Assembly (NCBI RefSeq): GCF_000686705.1
Contig: NZ_KK366004.1
Location: forward strand, 430,364-494,363
DNA from: Clostridium hydrogeniformans DSM 21757
GTDB lineage: Bacteria; Bacillota; Clostridia; Clostridiales; Clostridiaceae
DNA: 64,000 bases
Direction: 5' to 3'
Part shown: positions 7,996 through 20,530 of the stretch, piece after piece
How positions within the stretch are numbered: position 1 is the first letter of the stretch
Layout of the letters: the number at the start of each line of letters is the position of its first letter
Notes under the pieces: model-generated
The model's database searches: none
What the model saw: the letters and a program-made list of their open reading frames with translations, nothing else
Told to the model about the DNA's origin: nothing
Program-made: the position numbers and the translations under genes

Positions 7996-9804
7996 ATGAT
8001 AAATGATAGACAAAAACGTATAAGAAATTTCTCAATAGTAGCACATATTGACCATGGTAAGTCTACACTTGCTGATAGATTAATAGAGAAAACCGGAACA
8101 TTAACTAAGAGAGAAATGGATGCTCAAGTTCTTGACAATATGGATCTTGAACGTGAAAGAGGAATAACTATAAAGGCTCAAGCGGTAAGATTAATATATA
8201 ATAGACCATCTGATGGAAAAGAATACATATTAAATCTTATAGACACCCCAGGACACGTAGATTTTAACTATGAGGTATCTAGAAGTCTTGCAGCATGTGA
8301 GGGAGCTGTACTTGTGGTGGATGCAACTCAAGGAATACAAGCTCAAACCTTAGCTAACTGCTATTTAGCTTTAGACAATGATTTAGAGATAGTACCAGTT
8401 ATAAATAAAATAGATTTACCTTCTGCAAGACCAGAGGAGATAAAGCAAGAAATAGAGGATGTTATAGGGATAGAAGCACAAGATGCTCCTTTAGTTTCAG
8501 CAAAATCAGGTCTTAATATAGAAGATGTATTAGAGGCTGTGGTTGAAAAGGTACCTTATCCAGATGGAGACCCAGAGGCTCCTTTAAAGGCATTAATCTT
8601 TGACTCTTATTATGATAGCTACAAGGGTGTTGTAAGTTATATGAGAGTTATGGAAGGTACAGTAAAGCCAGGAACTAAAATAAAGCTAATGGCAACTAAT
8701 AAAGTTTATGAAGTTAATGAGGTGGGAGTGTTTACCCCAGGTTTTATGCCAATAGAAGCTTTAGGACCAGGAGAGGTTGGATATTTAACTGCTTCAATAA
8801 AAAATGTAGCTGATGCTAGAGTGGGAGACACTATAACAGAGGCACAAAGAAGTACAGAAAAAGCATTGCCAGGTTATAGACCAGCTATACCTATGGTTTA
8901 CAGCGGTATTTACCCAGTAGATGGAGCGAAATATGAGGAGCTTAAAGAAGCCCTTGAAAAACTTCAGATAAATGATGCGGCTCTTCAATTTGAACCAGAA
9001 ACATCTTTGGCTCTAGGTTTTGGTTTTAGATGTGGATTCCTTGGACTGTTACATATGGAAATAATTCAAGAGAGAATTGAAAGAGAGTTTAATTTAGATA
9101 TTATAACAACAGCTCCTTCTGTTATATATAAGGTAATAAAGACTGATGGAGAAATGTTAGAAATCACAAACCCAACTAATCTTCCACCTATGACTGAAAT
9201 TGATTATATGGAAGAGCCTATGGTTAAGGCATCTATAATAAGCCCTACAGACTATGTTGGAGCTATAATGGATCTTTGTCAAACAAAGAGGGGAATATTT
9301 ATAGATATGCAATATATAGAGACTACAAGGGTAGTTATAAATTATGATATACCTTTAAATGAGATAGTTTATGATTTCTTCGATGCCTTAAAATCTAGAA
9401 CTAAGGGTTATGCGTCTTTAGACTATGAATTAAAGGGATATACTCAGACTAAGCTTGTAAAACTTGATATACTTTTAAATGGAGATGTAGTAGATGCATT
9501 ATCTATGATAGTTCCAGAAGAAAGAGCTTATCATAGGGGACGTGGTATAGCTGAAAAGCTTAAAGAAATTATACCAAGACAATTATTTGAGATTCCGATA
9601 CAAGCAGCTGTTGGAGCTAAAATAATAGCTAGAGAAACAGTTAAAGCTATGAGAAAAGATGTTTTAGCTAAATGTTATGGTGGAGATATATCAAGAAAGA
9701 AAAAATTATTAGAAAAGCAAAAAGAAGGTAAGAAGAGAATGAGACAGGTAGGTTCTGTAGAAGTTCCTCAAGAAGCATTTATGTCTGTTCTTAAAGTTGA
9801 TTAA
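7996..9804 (+). CDS. lepA: Elongation factor 4 (LepA) ribosomal GTPase
   Basis: 602-residue translational GTPase of the EF4 family, which acts on stalled or mis-translocated ribosomes and in 30S biogenesis. G-domain motifs are intact: AHIDHGKST (P-loop), [13 protein letters not shown] and NKIDLP, followed by EF-G-like domains II, III and V and the LepA-specific C-terminal domain ending [16 protein letters not shown]. The ATG has only a modest AGG five to six bases upstream; a small stem CTGTTC/GAACAG lies just before it. It heads the lepA-hemW pair, 23 bases apart. Confidence 0.95.
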   Translation: MINDRQKRIRNFSIVAHIDHGKSTLADRLIEKTGTLTKREMDAQVLDNMDLERERGITIKAQAVRLIYNRPSDGKEYILNLIDTPGHVDFNYEVSRSLAACEGAVLVVDATQGIQAQTLANCYLALDNDLEIVPVINKIDLPSARPEEIKQEIEDVIGIEAQDAPLVSAKSGLNIEDVLEAVVEKVPYPDGDPEAPLKALIFDSYYDSYKGVVSYMRVMEGTVKPGTKIKLMATNKVYEVNEVGVFTPGFMPIEALGPGEVGYLTASIKNVADARVGDTITEAQRSTEKALPGYRPAIPMVYSGIYPVDGAKYEELKEALEKLQINDAALQFEPETSLALGFGFRCGFLGLLHMEIIQERIEREFNLDIITTAPSVIYKVIKTDGEMLEITNPTNLPPMTEIDYMEEPMVKASIISPTDYVGAIMDLCQTKRGIFIDMQYIETTRVVINYDIPLNEIVYDFFDALKSRTKGYASLDYELKGYTQTKLVKLDILLNGDVVDALSMIVPEERAYHRGRGIAEKLKEIIPRQLFEIPIQAAVGAKIIARETVKAMRKDVLAKCYGGDISRKKKLLEKQKEGKKRMRQVGSVEVPQEAFMSVLKVD

Positions 9805-9827
9805 TAACAGTTTAATAGGAGGATAAT

Positions 9828-10955
9828 ATGAAAGAGGTTTCATTATATATTCACATACCATTCTGTAAACAAAAATGTTGGTATTGTGACTTTCCCTCCT
9901 TTGCTGGAAAAGAAGATTTAATGGATGAATATTTAAAAGCTCTTAGAAAAGAAGTTAATAATAGAGTTAAAGATGTAAAAATCAAGACTATATTTGTAGG
10001 TGGGGGGACTCCCACCTATTTGCATTTAGAAGGAATATTAGAGCTTGGGAACATTATAAGTGGTCTTAATACAGCAGAGGACTTAGAATTTACAGTGGAA
10101 GCTAATCCAGGGACTTTAACAGAAGAAAAGCTTAAGGCCTTAAAGGATATAGGAGTTAATAGAATATCTATAGGACTCCAAGCAGTTCAGAATAACCATT
10201 TGAAAGATATAGGAAGAATTCATACTTTTAATGAATTTAAAGAAAATTTTTATAAGGCCAGAAATGCAGGGTTCAACAATATAAATGTTGATTTAATGTT
10301 TGGACTTCCAAATCAAACCATAAAAGATTGGGAAGAAAGTTTAAAGGAAATAAGTTCCTTAGAACCAGAACATATATCAGCCTATAGTCTTATAATAGAA
10401 GAGGGAACACCTTTTAAGAGATATTATGAAAAGGGAATACTTAGACTCCCAACGGAAGAAGAAGAAAGAACAATGTATAATATGACTTTAGATACTTTAG
10501 GGGAAAAGGGATATACTCAATATGAGATATCAAATTTTTCTAAGACAAATAGAGAGTGCAAACATAATATTGTTTATTGGGACCTTAAGGAGTATATAGG
10601 AGTTGGTTCATCCAGTAGCTCTTATATAAATGGTAAAAGATATAGAAATCAATGTAGCATAGAAAAGTATATAGATGAAGTAAATGAAAAGTCATATTCC
10701 TTTGAAGAGGTAATAGAAAACTCTCTTGAGGATAATATGGAAGAGTTTATGTTTATGGGTCTTAGAAAAATAGATGGGATATCCATAGATGATTTTAATA
10801 AAAGATTTGAAAATGATATTTATAGTGTTTATGGAAAATTAATAGATAAGTATAAGAGTCAAGGTCTTTTAATAGAGGAAAAAGGAAGAATCTATTTAAG
10901 TTATAAAGGTATAGAAGTTTCTAATGTAATTATGAGTGATTTTATATTATCTTAA
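9828..10955 (+). CDS. hemW: Radical SAM heme chaperone HemW
   Basis: 375-residue radical SAM protein with the CxxxCxxC cluster motif in PFCKQKCWYCDF (residues 12-23), GGGTPT for SAM binding, and the HemN_C region at the C-terminus. Formerly annotated oxygen-independent coproporphyrinogen oxidase; members with the extra Cys after CxxxCxxC replaced (here CDF rather than CYFC) are the HemW heme-trafficking type. Strong AGGAGG precedes the ATG. Downstream of lepA as in most Firmicutes. Whether heme is used by this organism cannot be read from the window. Confidence 0.9.
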   Translation: MKEVSLYIHIPFCKQKCWYCDFPSFAGKEDLMDEYLKALRKEVNNRVKDVKIKTIFVGGGTPTYLHLEGILELGNIISGLNTAEDLEFTVEANPGTLTEEKLKALKDIGVNRISIGLQAVQNNHLKDIGRIHTFNEFKENFYKARNAGFNNINVDLMFGLPNQTIKDWEESLKEISSLEPEHISAYSLIIEEGTPFKRYYEKGILRLPTEEEERTMYNMTLDTLGEKGYTQYEISNFSKTNRECKHNIVYWDLKEYIGVGSSSSSYINGKRYRNQCSIEKYIDEVNEKSYSFEEVIENSLEDNMEEFMFMGLRKIDGISIDDFNKRFENDIYSVYGKLIDKYKSQGLLIEEKGRIYLSYKGIEVSNVIMSDFILS

Positions 10956-11087
10956 TTATTATATTTAAACTAGAAAATAACTCTTAATGGTTAGAAGGAA
11001 TAAAAAAATTTGAAATTAATTTTATTTAAGTCTAGTAAAAATAATATAGTAAAATTAATTTGTAGAAGATTAAAAAAGTTTAATTAG

Positions 11088-11128
11088 AGCAATATATAAA
11101 GGCGGAAACTTAGCCTTTATATATTGCT
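11088..11128. repeat. Perfect 16-bp inverted repeat
   Basis: 11088-11103 is the exact reverse complement of 11113-11128 with a 9-base loop (core ATATAAAGGC). Neither strand has an adjacent T-tract, so it is not a standard terminator; it may mark the hemW transcript end or an RNA element. Confidence 0.75.
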
Positions 11129-11219
11129 AAAATAGATTGAATGCTATTAAAGTGTATAAATATATCAGGAAGTAAGTATTATATTAAATAATTATAAGCC
11201 TTAATTTAGATTTGCTTAA

Positions 11220-11265
11220 TACAAGTTATATAATAAACTTTATGGAGTAGATTATATAACTTGTA
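11220..11265. repeat. Perfect 15-bp inverted repeat
   Basis: 11220-11234 pairs exactly with 11251-11265 (core AAGTTATATAAT) around a 16-base loop. Not followed by a T-run. Confidence 0.7.
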
Positions 11266-11522
11266 GTTTATATTTAATACTTTTTAATAAAGATAGGAAT
11301 GAAACTTGAAAATATAAGACAAGAGAATACTTAATAGATACAGGTTTTTATTCCCTTAAAATATAGGTATTTGAATAAATAATTTTAGAGGGAAATATTT
11401 ATTTGTAGGAATAGTAAAAAAGTTTTATAAAGAAAATAGTAGTAAGATAAAGAAAAATAGAGCTATAGTCATATAATAATATTAATAAAAGATATATTTA
11501 TCCTTATAAAGGTTAAGGACCA

Positions 11523-11551
11523 TTGACAAAAAAAAGGTGAAATGTTATTTT
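11523..11551 (+). promoter_or_regulatory. Sigma-A promoter of the hrcA operon
   Basis: TTGACA at 11523-11528, 17-base spacer, TATTTT at 11546-11551, immediately upstream of the CIRCE operator. Confidence 0.65.
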
Positions 11552-11564
11552 TAATTCATAGTCA

Positions 11565-11591
11565 TTAGCACTCGACACATATGAGTGCTAA
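11565..11591. promoter_or_regulatory. CIRCE operator (HrcA binding site)
   Basis: Exact consensus TTAGCACTC, nine bases, GAGTGCTAA. HrcA binds this inverted repeat and represses class I heat-shock genes. It sits just downstream of the predicted promoter and 16 bases before the hrcA start, so the operon is autoregulated. Confidence 0.97.
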
Positions 11592-11607
11592 TAAATGAGG
11601 TGATACC

Positions 11608-12639
11608 ATGGAAATGGATGAAAGAAAAATAAGAATTCTTCACGCTATAATAAATGATTATATAGGTAATGGTGAGCCAGTAGGTTCAAGAACCATAGCA
11701 AAGAAGTATGACTTAGGTATAAGCTCAGCGACTATAAGAAATGAAATGGCAGATCTTGAGGATATGGGATATCTAGAACAGCTTCATACCTCTTCAGGAA
11801 GGAAGCCTTCAGACAAAGGGTATAGGCTTTACGTAGATAAACTAATGCCTAAGGAAGCTTTAAGTTTAGAAGAAGAGCTTAGAATAAAAGGATATTTAAT
11901 AGATGTAGCCTTAGGTGAAGTTGATAAAATTCTAAAACAAGCAGTGGGAGTTCTTTCAGAGCTTACCCATCTAACTTGCATTCTTAAAAATCCTTCAGTT
12001 AATAAGAGTCGGATTAAGTCTTTGCAGCTTTTATCTATAGATAGTAATACTATATTGGTGGTTATGGTTACAGATGGTGGGATTATAAAAAATAATTTAA
12101 TAAGAACCCATAGTGTACCAAATGCTGATGTGCTAGTTAAAATATCTAATGCCTTGAATTATAGAATTAAGGATTTAACCATAGAAGAAATTAATCTTGA
12201 GGTTATAAACAATCTAAAAAAAGATTTAAGGGGATATGATGATATATTTAATGCTATAATACCCTCAATATATGATACATTGAGGGAAACTGAAAATCTT
12301 GAAGTTTATACTGAGGGTACTGCTAATATATTTGATTATCAGGAGTTTAATGATATAGATAAGGCAAAGGAATTTTTATCATTACTTTCTAATAAAGACT
12401 TAGTAAAGAATCTTATAAATACAGAAGGGGAGCTAACCTTAAAAATAGGTGGAGAAAATTATATTAAAGAAGCTAAAGATTGTAGTATAATATCTGCGTC
12501 CTATAATATAGGGGAGACATCTTTAGGGACTATTGGTCTCATAGGACCAACTAGAATTCCTTATTCTAAGATAATGTCCATAATGGCAAAGGTAATGAAA
12601 GAGCTTAATGATAGCTTAAGGCAATATAGCGATTATTAG
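11608..12639 (+). CDS. hrcA: Heat-inducible transcription repressor HrcA
   Basis: 343-residue repressor of class I heat-shock genes. N-terminal winged helix (residues 1-70; GEPVGSRTIAKKYDLGISSATIRNEMADLE with the typical recognition helix) followed by the HrcA dimerisation/GroE-responsive domain (GYRLYVDKLM onward, ending GPTRIPYSKIMSIM). A GAGGTGATACC Shine-Dalgarno precedes the ATG. It binds the CIRCE element directly upstream; GroEL normally assists its folding, giving feedback. Confidence 0.96.
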   Translation: MEMDERKIRILHAIINDYIGNGEPVGSRTIAKKYDLGISSATIRNEMADLEDMGYLEQLHTSSGRKPSDKGYRLYVDKLMPKEALSLEEELRIKGYLIDVALGEVDKILKQAVGVLSELTHLTCILKNPSVNKSRIKSLQLLSIDSNTILVVMVTDGGIIKNNLIRTHSVPNADVLVKISNALNYRIKDLTIEEINLEVINNLKKDLRGYDDIFNAIIPSIYDTLRETENLEVYTEGTANIFDYQEFNDIDKAKEFLSLLSNKDLVKNLINTEGELTLKIGGENYIKEAKDCSIISASYNIGETSLGTIGLIGPTRIPYSKIMSIMAKVMKELNDSLRQYSDY

Positions 12640-12655
12640 GAGAAGGAGTGTAACC

Positions 12656-15120
<2,465 letters not shown>

Positions 15121-15141
15121 TTAAATTCATAATATATTAAA

Positions 15142-15166
15142 TAGGGGAAGGCTTAGTCTTCCCCTA
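15142..15166 (+). promoter_or_regulatory. Stem-loop between dnaK and dnaJ
   Basis: A 9-bp perfect stem (TAGGGGAAG with CTTCCCCTA) and 7-base loop, followed by ATTTAAAG rather than a T-run. It probably attenuates or stabilises the mRNA and lowers dnaJ relative to dnaK; full termination is unlikely. Confidence 0.6.
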
Positions 15167-15190
15167 ATTTAAAGTGTAGGTGGTGAAGTT

Positions 15191-16306
15191 ATGGCTAAAA
15201 AAGATTTTTATGAAGTGCTGGGACTTGAAAAAGGTGCTAGTGATGATGAGATAAAAAAAGCATTTAGGAAATTAGCTATTAAATACCATCCTGATAAGAA
15301 TCAAGGAAACAAGGAAGCGGAAGAAACATTTAAAGAGATTAACGAAGCTTACCAAGTTTTAAGTGACCCAGAAAAGAAGGCAAGGTATGACCAGTTTGGA
15401 ACAGCAGACTTTGATGGATCAGGATTCGGAGGAGCAGGATTTGGTGGCATGGATTTTGACCTTGGAGATATCTTTGGAGATATCTTTGGAGGCTTTGGTG
15501 GAGGTAGAAGGAAAAAAGGTGGACCAGAACGTGGAGAAGACCTTGAATATAATGTGACCTTAACCTTTGAAGAGGCAGTTTTCGGAGCTAAAAAAGAAGT
15601 ATCAATATCAAGAAGTGAGAATTGTAGTACTTGTAATGGAAGTGGGGCTAAAGCTGGAAGTTCTCCAACTACTTGTAATAAGTGTGGAGGAAGTGGGCAA
15701 GTAAGAGTCCAAAGACAAACTCCTCTTGGAGCTTTTGCCACAGTATCAACTTGTGATAAATGTGGAGGAAAAGGAAAGATAATATTAAACCCATGTGGAA
15801 CATGCCATGGAACTGGTAAGGAAAGAAAGCAAAGGACTATAACAATAAATATTCCAGCAGGAGTAGATACAGGTAATGTTATGCCTTTAAGAGGACAAGG
15901 AAACCAGGGAACTCAAGGAGGTCCTCCAGGGGATTTATATGTAGGTATAAATGTTAAGCCTCATAAGACCTTTAAGAGAAAGGGATTTGATATTTATATG
16001 GATACACATATATCTATGGCAAAGGCAGCCCTTGGTACTGAGATAAAGGTTCCAACAGTAGATGGAGATGTGACTTATGATGTACCACAAGGAACTCAAC
16101 CAGGAACAATCTTTAGACTTAAGGGTAAAGGTGTTCCTAGGATAAACTCAAGTGGTAGAGGAGATCAATATGTCAATGTTGTGGTAGAAGTACCTAAAAA
16201 CTTAAATGAGAAACAAAGAGAGGCATTAAATATGTTCCTTGAGGCTAGTGGAGATACACCTAAGGAAAAAGAAGGCCTTTTTGAAAAATTGAAAAAAAAG
16301 CTTTAA
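15191..16306 (+). CDS. dnaJ: Hsp40 co-chaperone DnaJ
   Basis: 371 residues, full-length type I DnaJ. J domain (1-70) with HPD in YHPDKN; Gly/Phe-rich linker (about 75-110); four CxxCxGxG zinc repeats ([32 protein letters not shown]; about 145-210); C-terminal substrate-binding domains. It stimulates DnaK ATP hydrolysis and delivers clients. GGTGGTGAAG Shine-Dalgarno. Last chaperone gene of the hrcA operon. Confidence 0.98.
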   Translation: MAKKDFYEVLGLEKGASDDEIKKAFRKLAIKYHPDKNQGNKEAEETFKEINEAYQVLSDPEKKARYDQFGTADFDGSGFGGAGFGGMDFDLGDIFGDIFGGFGGGRRKKGGPERGEDLEYNVTLTFEEAVFGAKKEVSISRSENCSTCNGSGAKAGSSPTTCNKCGGSGQVRVQRQTPLGAFATVSTCDKCGGKGKIILNPCGTCHGTGKERKQRTITINIPAGVDTGNVMPLRGQGNQGTQGGPPGDLYVGINVKPHKTFKRKGFDIYMDTHISMAKAALGTEIKVPTVDGDVTYDVPQGTQPGTIFRLKGKGVPRINSSGRGDQYVNVVVEVPKNLNEKQREALNMFLEASGDTPKEKEGLFEKLKKKL

Positions 16307-16316
16307 TGAACTAGAG

Positions 16317-16350
16317 GCTTAGTCTTTTAATTTAAGAGACTAAGCTTTAC
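16317..16350 (+). terminator. Probable terminator or attenuator after dnaJ
   Basis: GCTTAGTCT pairs with AGACTAAGC (stem extendable to 14 bp with one wobble), then TTTACTCT. The U-tract is short, so read-through into prmA is plausible. Confidence 0.55.
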
Positions 16351-16434
16351 TCTATATAGACATAATTATATAGAGAAGGTAAAATATATTAAGTATATTC
16401 TATGGATTAAAATAAATTTGGAAGGATTGATAGC

Positions 16435-17376
16435 ATGAAAGGTACTTGGATAGAAGTAAAAATTATTACTAAATCAGAGGCTTTAGAGATAATACAAGGG
16501 ATTTTTTATGGATTAGATGTTAAGGGGGTTGCTATAGAAGATCCTAATGACTTCTTAGAAACTGAAAAAGGACCATTAACATGGGATTTTGCAGATATAA
16601 ATATATTAGAGCATAAAGGAAAGGCAGCTATGGTAAAGGGATATTTCTCTGTTGAAGAGAATATAGACGAAATCATGGAATATATAAAAGAAAAGCTTGA
16701 AGAAATAAGAAGTATGGGTATAGATATAGGAGAAGGAACCTTAGAGTACCAAAAGGTTAATGAGGAAGATTGGGCAAATAATTGGAAAAAGTATTATAAG
16801 CCAACAAAAATCGGAAAAAATATAGTGATTAAGCCTATATGGGAGGAATATAAAGAGAGTAAAGAAGATATAGTTATAGACCTTGATCCTGGAATGGCTT
16901 TTGGAACAGGAACTCATGAGACTACAAGAATGTGCATAGAAGCTCTTGAAAAGTACATAAAGGAAGATACAGTGGTGTTTGACATTGGTACAGGGTCAGG
17001 AATTCTTGCTATAGCTGCAGCAAAGCTTGGAGCTAAAAATGCATTGGGAGTAGATCTTGATCCAGTGGCTGTGGAATCTGCAAAAGAAAATGTAGAATTT
17101 AATAAGTTAGATAATATAGAAATTCTTGAAGGAAACCTTTTAGATGTAGTAGAGGGTAAGGCTGATTTAGTAGTGGCTAATATAATTGCAGAAGTTATAT
17201 GTATATTAGTGGATGATGTTAAAAAGGTATTGAATAAAGGTGGATTGTTTATAACCTCAGGGATTATTCATGATAGATGTGAAATGGTTATAAATAAACT
17301 TGAGGAGTCTGGATTTGAAGTAGTTGAAATTAATAAAGATGGAGAATGGAACTGTATAATAGGTAAAATAAAGTAG
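16435..17376 (+). CDS. prmA: Ribosomal protein L11 methyltransferase
   Basis: 313-residue SAM-dependent methyltransferase that trimethylates ribosomal protein L11. N-terminal substrate-recognition domain (1-100) and a Rossmann domain with [21 protein letters not shown] (motif I), [16 protein letters not shown] (motif II) and VVANIIAEV (motif IV), typical of PrmA. GGAAGG Shine-Dalgarno. Followed 18 bases later by rsmE, the usual pair downstream of dnaJ. Confidence 0.94.
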   Translation: MKGTWIEVKIITKSEALEIIQGIFYGLDVKGVAIEDPNDFLETEKGPLTWDFADINILEHKGKAAMVKGYFSVEENIDEIMEYIKEKLEEIRSMGIDIGEGTLEYQKVNEEDWANNWKKYYKPTKIGKNIVIKPIWEEYKESKEDIVIDLDPGMAFGTGTHETTRMCIEALEKYIKEDTVVFDIGTGSGILAIAAAKLGAKNALGVDLDPVAVESAKENVEFNKLDNIEILEGNLLDVVEGKADLVVANIIAEVICILVDDVKKVLNKGGLFITSGIIHDRCEMVINKLEESGFEVVEINKDGEWNCIIGKIK

Positions 17377-17394
17377 AAAAAGGGAGAAGTATTT

Positions 17395-18144
17395 ATGCAT
17401 AAATTTTTTACAACCAGTGAATTAGTAGATGAGATTTATGCCACTATAGTTGGAGATGATGTTAAGCATATATATAAGGTCCTAAGATTAAAAGAGGGGG
17501 ACCAGGTAATTATAAATAATGGACTTTCAGAAGAATATCTTGGAGAAATTGAAGAAGTAACTAAAGAAAAGGTTATTGTAAAAATCATAAAGAAAAATGA
17601 AATAAATAGTGAAAGTAAAGTTAATATTACTTTATTTCAAGGAATGCCAAAGGCAGCTAAGATGGATCTAATAGTACAGAAGGGAACAGAACTAGGAGTA
17701 AATAATTTTGTTCCAATAATAACTTCTAGAGTAGATGTTAAGCTTAAAGGTGAATTTAAAAAACTAGAGAGGCTTCAGAGAATTGCCTTAGAGGCATGTA
17801 AGCAATGTAAAAGAGCAAGGGTGCCAGAAGTATTAGAACCTTTAGAGTTTAAAGAAATGTTAAATGAGTTAGAGAACATGGATTTAGTAGTAGTTCCTTA
17901 TGAAAATGCTACTGGTCAGGGAATTAAGCAGTTGGTTAAAAATGTACCACAGGATGGGGTTTGTGATATAGGAATAGTGATAGGACCAGAAGGTGGTTTT
18001 GAAGAAGAAGAAATAGAAGCTCTTAAGAGTATAAATGCTCATATTGTAACCTTAGGCCCAAGAATATTAAGAACAGAAACAGCGGGTCTTGTATGTACAT
18101 CGCTTATACAATATGAGTTTTCAGATTTAGGAGGGATAATTTAA
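17395..18144 (+). CDS. rsmE: 16S rRNA m3U1498 methyltransferase
   Basis: 249-residue SPOUT-class methyltransferase that methylates U1498 of 16S rRNA. N-terminal PUA-like domain (HKFFTTSELV, DDVKHIYKVLRLKEGD) and the C-terminal trefoil-knot with IVIGPEGGFEEEEI and LGPRILRTETA, the SAM-binding signature. GGGAGAAG Shine-Dalgarno. Its stop overlaps the mtaB ATG by one base (TAATG), so translation of the two is coupled. Confidence 0.95.
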   Translation: MHKFFTTSELVDEIYATIVGDDVKHIYKVLRLKEGDQVIINNGLSEEYLGEIEEVTKEKVIVKIIKKNEINSESKVNITLFQGMPKAAKMDLIVQKGTELGVNNFVPIITSRVDVKLKGEFKKLERLQRIALEACKQCKRARVPEVLEPLEFKEMLNELENMDLVVVPYENATGQGIKQLVKNVPQDGVCDIGIVIGPEGGFEEEEIEALKSINAHIVTLGPRILRTETAGLVCTSLIQYEFSDLGGII

Positions 18145-19448
18145 TGAAGGTGGCATTTTCAACTTTAGGGTGTAGAGTAAATGTATATGAATCAGAAGCA
18201 ATGACGGAGAAATTTATAAGAGAAGGTTATGAAGTTGTAGATTTCTCAGAAGTGGCAGATGTTTATGTAATAAATACATGTACTGTTACCAATATGGGAG
18301 ATAAAAAATCAAGACAAGTTATAGGAAGAGCTAGAAGGCTTAATGAAGATGCTATAATAGCTGTTGTTGGTTGCTACTCCCAGATAGCCCCAAAGGAAGT
18401 GAGTTCTATTGAGGGGGTAGATGTAGTTCTTGGAACTAGGAATAAGGGAGAGGTTGTATACTGGGTAAATAGAGCCTTAGATGAGAAAGTACAAATAGTT
18501 CAAGTTGCGGATAATATAATGAAAAATAATGTTTTTGAGGACCTTAATATTGAAGAGTTTAAAGATAAGACAAGGGCATTTTTAAAGGTACAGGATGGAT
18601 GTAATAGATTTTGTAGTTACTGTTTAATTCCTTATGCAAGAGGTGGGGTTTGTAGTAAGAATCCAGATAAAATAGAAGAAGAGGTTAAAAAGTTAGCAGA
18701 ACATGGATTTAAGGAAGTTATACTTTCAGGAATACATACAGCATCCTATGGAGTGGATTTATATGGAAATATAACCCTTGTGGATGTTTTAGAAAGAATA
18801 GAGAAAATAGAAGGTATAGAAAGGGTAAGAATAGGATCCATAGATCCTAACTTCTTCACAGAGGATGTTAAAAATAGAATAGTAAAGCTTAAAAAGCTTT
18901 GTCCTCATTTTCATCTTTCCCTTCAAAGTGGAAGTGATGAAACCTTAAAAAGAATGAATAGAAGATATAAGGCAAGTGAATATGAGGACATAGTAAATAT
19001 GCTTCGTGAAGCCTTTTTAGATGCTTCAATAACAACAGATGTTATTGTAGGATTCCCAGGAGAAACAGAGGAAGAATTTAAGGAAACCTATGAATTTTTA
19101 GAGAGAATAAAGCTTTCTAAGACTCATATATTTAAGTTTAGTCCTAGAAAAGGAACTCGTGCTGCTACTATGGGTAATCAAGTAGATGGAAATGTTAAAG
19201 AAGAAAGAAGTAAGGCATTAATTGACTTAAATAGTAAAAATGAAAAAAACTTTATGGAAAAATTTCTAGGGGAAAAAACAGAAGTTTTATTTGAAGAAGA
19301 AACAAAGGAAAAAGGATTTTATTCAGGTTATACAAGAAACTATGTTAGAGTAGAGGTGCCTTTTGAAAATTCCTCAATAGTTGGAAAAATACTAAAGGTT
19401 AAAATAAAAGATAGCAGGAATGAAATATTAATTGGAGAATTAATATAA
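18144..19448 (+). CDS. mtaB: tRNA t6A37 methylthiotransferase MtaB
   Basis: 434-residue radical SAM methylthiotransferase that converts t6A37 to ms2t6A in tRNAs reading ANN codons. Three N-terminal cluster Cys in LGCRVN, INTCTVTN and VGCYSQ; radical SAM CxxxCxxC in CNRFCSYCLIPYARG (about residue 150); C-terminal TRAM domain. CRVN in the first motif and the dnaJ-prmA-rsmE neighbourhood favour MtaB over MiaB. Last gene of this run; no clear terminator follows. Confidence 0.94.
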   Translation: MKVAFSTLGCRVNVYESEAMTEKFIREGYEVVDFSEVADVYVINTCTVTNMGDKKSRQVIGRARRLNEDAIIAVVGCYSQIAPKEVSSIEGVDVVLGTRNKGEVVYWVNRALDEKVQIVQVADNIMKNNVFEDLNIEEFKDKTRAFLKVQDGCNRFCSYCLIPYARGGVCSKNPDKIEEEVKKLAEHGFKEVILSGIHTASYGVDLYGNITLVDVLERIEKIEGIERVRIGSIDPNFFTEDVKNRIVKLKKLCPHFHLSLQSGSDETLKRMNRRYKASEYEDIVNMLREAFLDASITTDVIVGFPGETEEEFKETYEFLERIKLSKTHIFKFSPRKGTRAATMGNQVDGNVKEERSKALIDLNSKNEKNFMEKFLGEKTEVLFEEETKEKGFYSGYTRNYVRVEVPFENSSIVGKILKVKIKDSRNEILIGELI

Positions 19449-19851
19449 TATAGGAGTTTTAACTTGAAATTTATTTTATACAAAGCTTAAAATCTATGAT
19501 TTTAAGTAAGGGAGGTATGGATAAATTAAGTGGAAAGCTTAAAATTATATATAGGATTTTAAGTTTTAAAGTTAAATTATAAATCTACCTAAAGCAGTAT
19601 AAATCAAATATGATTTCAATGAATAAGTTAATAATTTATATTTAAACCCTATATAAGTATTTTAATAATAAAGAAAAGCCTAGAAACTTATATGGTATAT
19701 TTTAACTTTTGTATTTATCATAGAGAGGACAGTTATTAAAATTATAGAAGAATATTATAAAATTTATGGTGAAAAACTATTATAGATTAATATATAAACT
19801 GAAAATGATTATATATTTTGTATTTAAAGTTTGTAAAGGGGGTGAAATCAA
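19449..19851 (+). other. Gene-free spacer between mtaB and hinT
   Basis: About 400 AT-rich bases. Two small related hairpins built on CTTAAAAT/ATTTTAAG occur at 19486-19506 and 19538-19563. No ORF with a properly spaced start was found, and no clear sigma-A promoter. Confidence 0.5.
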
Positions 19852-20196
19852 ATGGAAAACTGTATATTTTGTAAAATAGTAGGTGGGGAGATTCCGTGTT
19901 CAAAGATTTATGAAGATGATAAGGTGTTAGCTTTTAAGGACATAAATCCAGAAGCTCCGGTTCACATTCTTGTTATACCTAAGGAACATATACAAAGTGC
20001 TAATGAAATAAATGAAAAAAATTCACATATAGTAGCACACATATTTACTGTTGTTAATAAAATAGCAGAAGAGCAAGGAATAAAGGAAAGTGGATACAGA
20101 ATAGTTAATAATTGTGGTGACCATGGAGGTCAAACAGTAGGTCATATTCATTTCCATGTGTTAGGTGGTAGAAATCTAACATGGCCACCAGGTTAA
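19852..20196 (+). CDS. hinT: HIT-family nucleotide hydrolase HinT
   Basis: 114-residue histidine-triad protein (purine nucleoside phosphoramidase type). The CIFCKIVGGEIPC zinc-type N-terminus and the HIHFHVLGG triad near residues 99-107 are clear. GGGGGTGA Shine-Dalgarno before the ATG. Found before rpsU in many Clostridia. Physiological substrate unknown. Confidence 0.93.
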   Translation: MENCIFCKIVGGEIPCSKIYEDDKVLAFKDINPEAPVHILVIPKEHIQSANEINEKNSHIVAHIFTVVNKIAEEQGIKESGYRIVNNCGDHGGQTVGHIHFHVLGGRNLTWPPG

Positions 20197-20216
20197 AAAA
20201 TAATATAATGAAATTC

Positions 20217-20246
20217 TTGACAGCACGCAATTTACTGTTATATAAT
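20217..20246 (+). promoter_or_regulatory. Sigma-A promoter of rpsU
   Basis: TTGACA at 20217-20222, 18-base spacer, TATAAT at 20241-20246. The leader of about 70 bases includes an imperfect hairpin around CAATTT/AAATTG that was not identified as a known element. Confidence 0.75.
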
Positions 20247-20325
20247 TAGGTGTGTGCTATTGAGAGCCCACAAGCTGCAATTTTTATAGATATAGAAATT
20301 GAGCTAGCGGAGGGAGGGATAGTAA

Positions 20326-20502
20326 ATGTCAGAGATAAGAGTTGGAGAAAATGAAACATTAGAAAGTGCATTAAGAAGATTCAAGAGAAAATGCGCTAGA
20401 GCTGGAGTTCTTTCAGAGGTCAGGAAGAGAGAACACTACGAAAAGCCAAGTGTAAAGAGAAAGAAAAAATCAGAAGCTGCTAGAAAGAGAAAGTTCAAGT
20501 AA
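20326..20502 (+). CDS. rpsU: 30S ribosomal protein S21
   Basis: 58-residue basic protein reading [20 protein letters not shown] at the start and ending in a Lys/Arg run ([15 protein letters not shown]), the full S21 sequence pattern. Shine-Dalgarno GGAGGGAGGG. It was located by reading the sequence directly, since it is short. It is followed by a decayed yqeY, its usual partner. Confidence 0.95.
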   Translation: MSEIRVGENETLESALRRFKRKCARAGVLSEVRKREHYEKPSVKRKKKSEAARKRKFK

Positions 20503-20530
20503 GAACTTCTTTATAGAAGAAGGTAAAGCT

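Larger units (their letters stand above)
10956..11522 (+). other. Gene-free stretch with three long hairpins
   Basis: About 570 bases between hemW and the hrcA promoter contain no supported ORF. They hold three inverted repeats (11088-11128, 11220-11265 and 11351-11394), listed separately, in otherwise very AT-rich DNA. Confidence 0.6.

Noticed and set aside
15349-15741. 130-codon open frame on the minus strand opposite dnaJ
   Set aside because: Proline/leucine-rich antisense shadow of the Gly/Phe and zinc region; no ribosome site.
19518-19580. 21-codon ORF preceded by GGAGG after mtaB
   Set aside because: The GGAGG is only one base from the ATG, too close to work; no resemblance to any protein.
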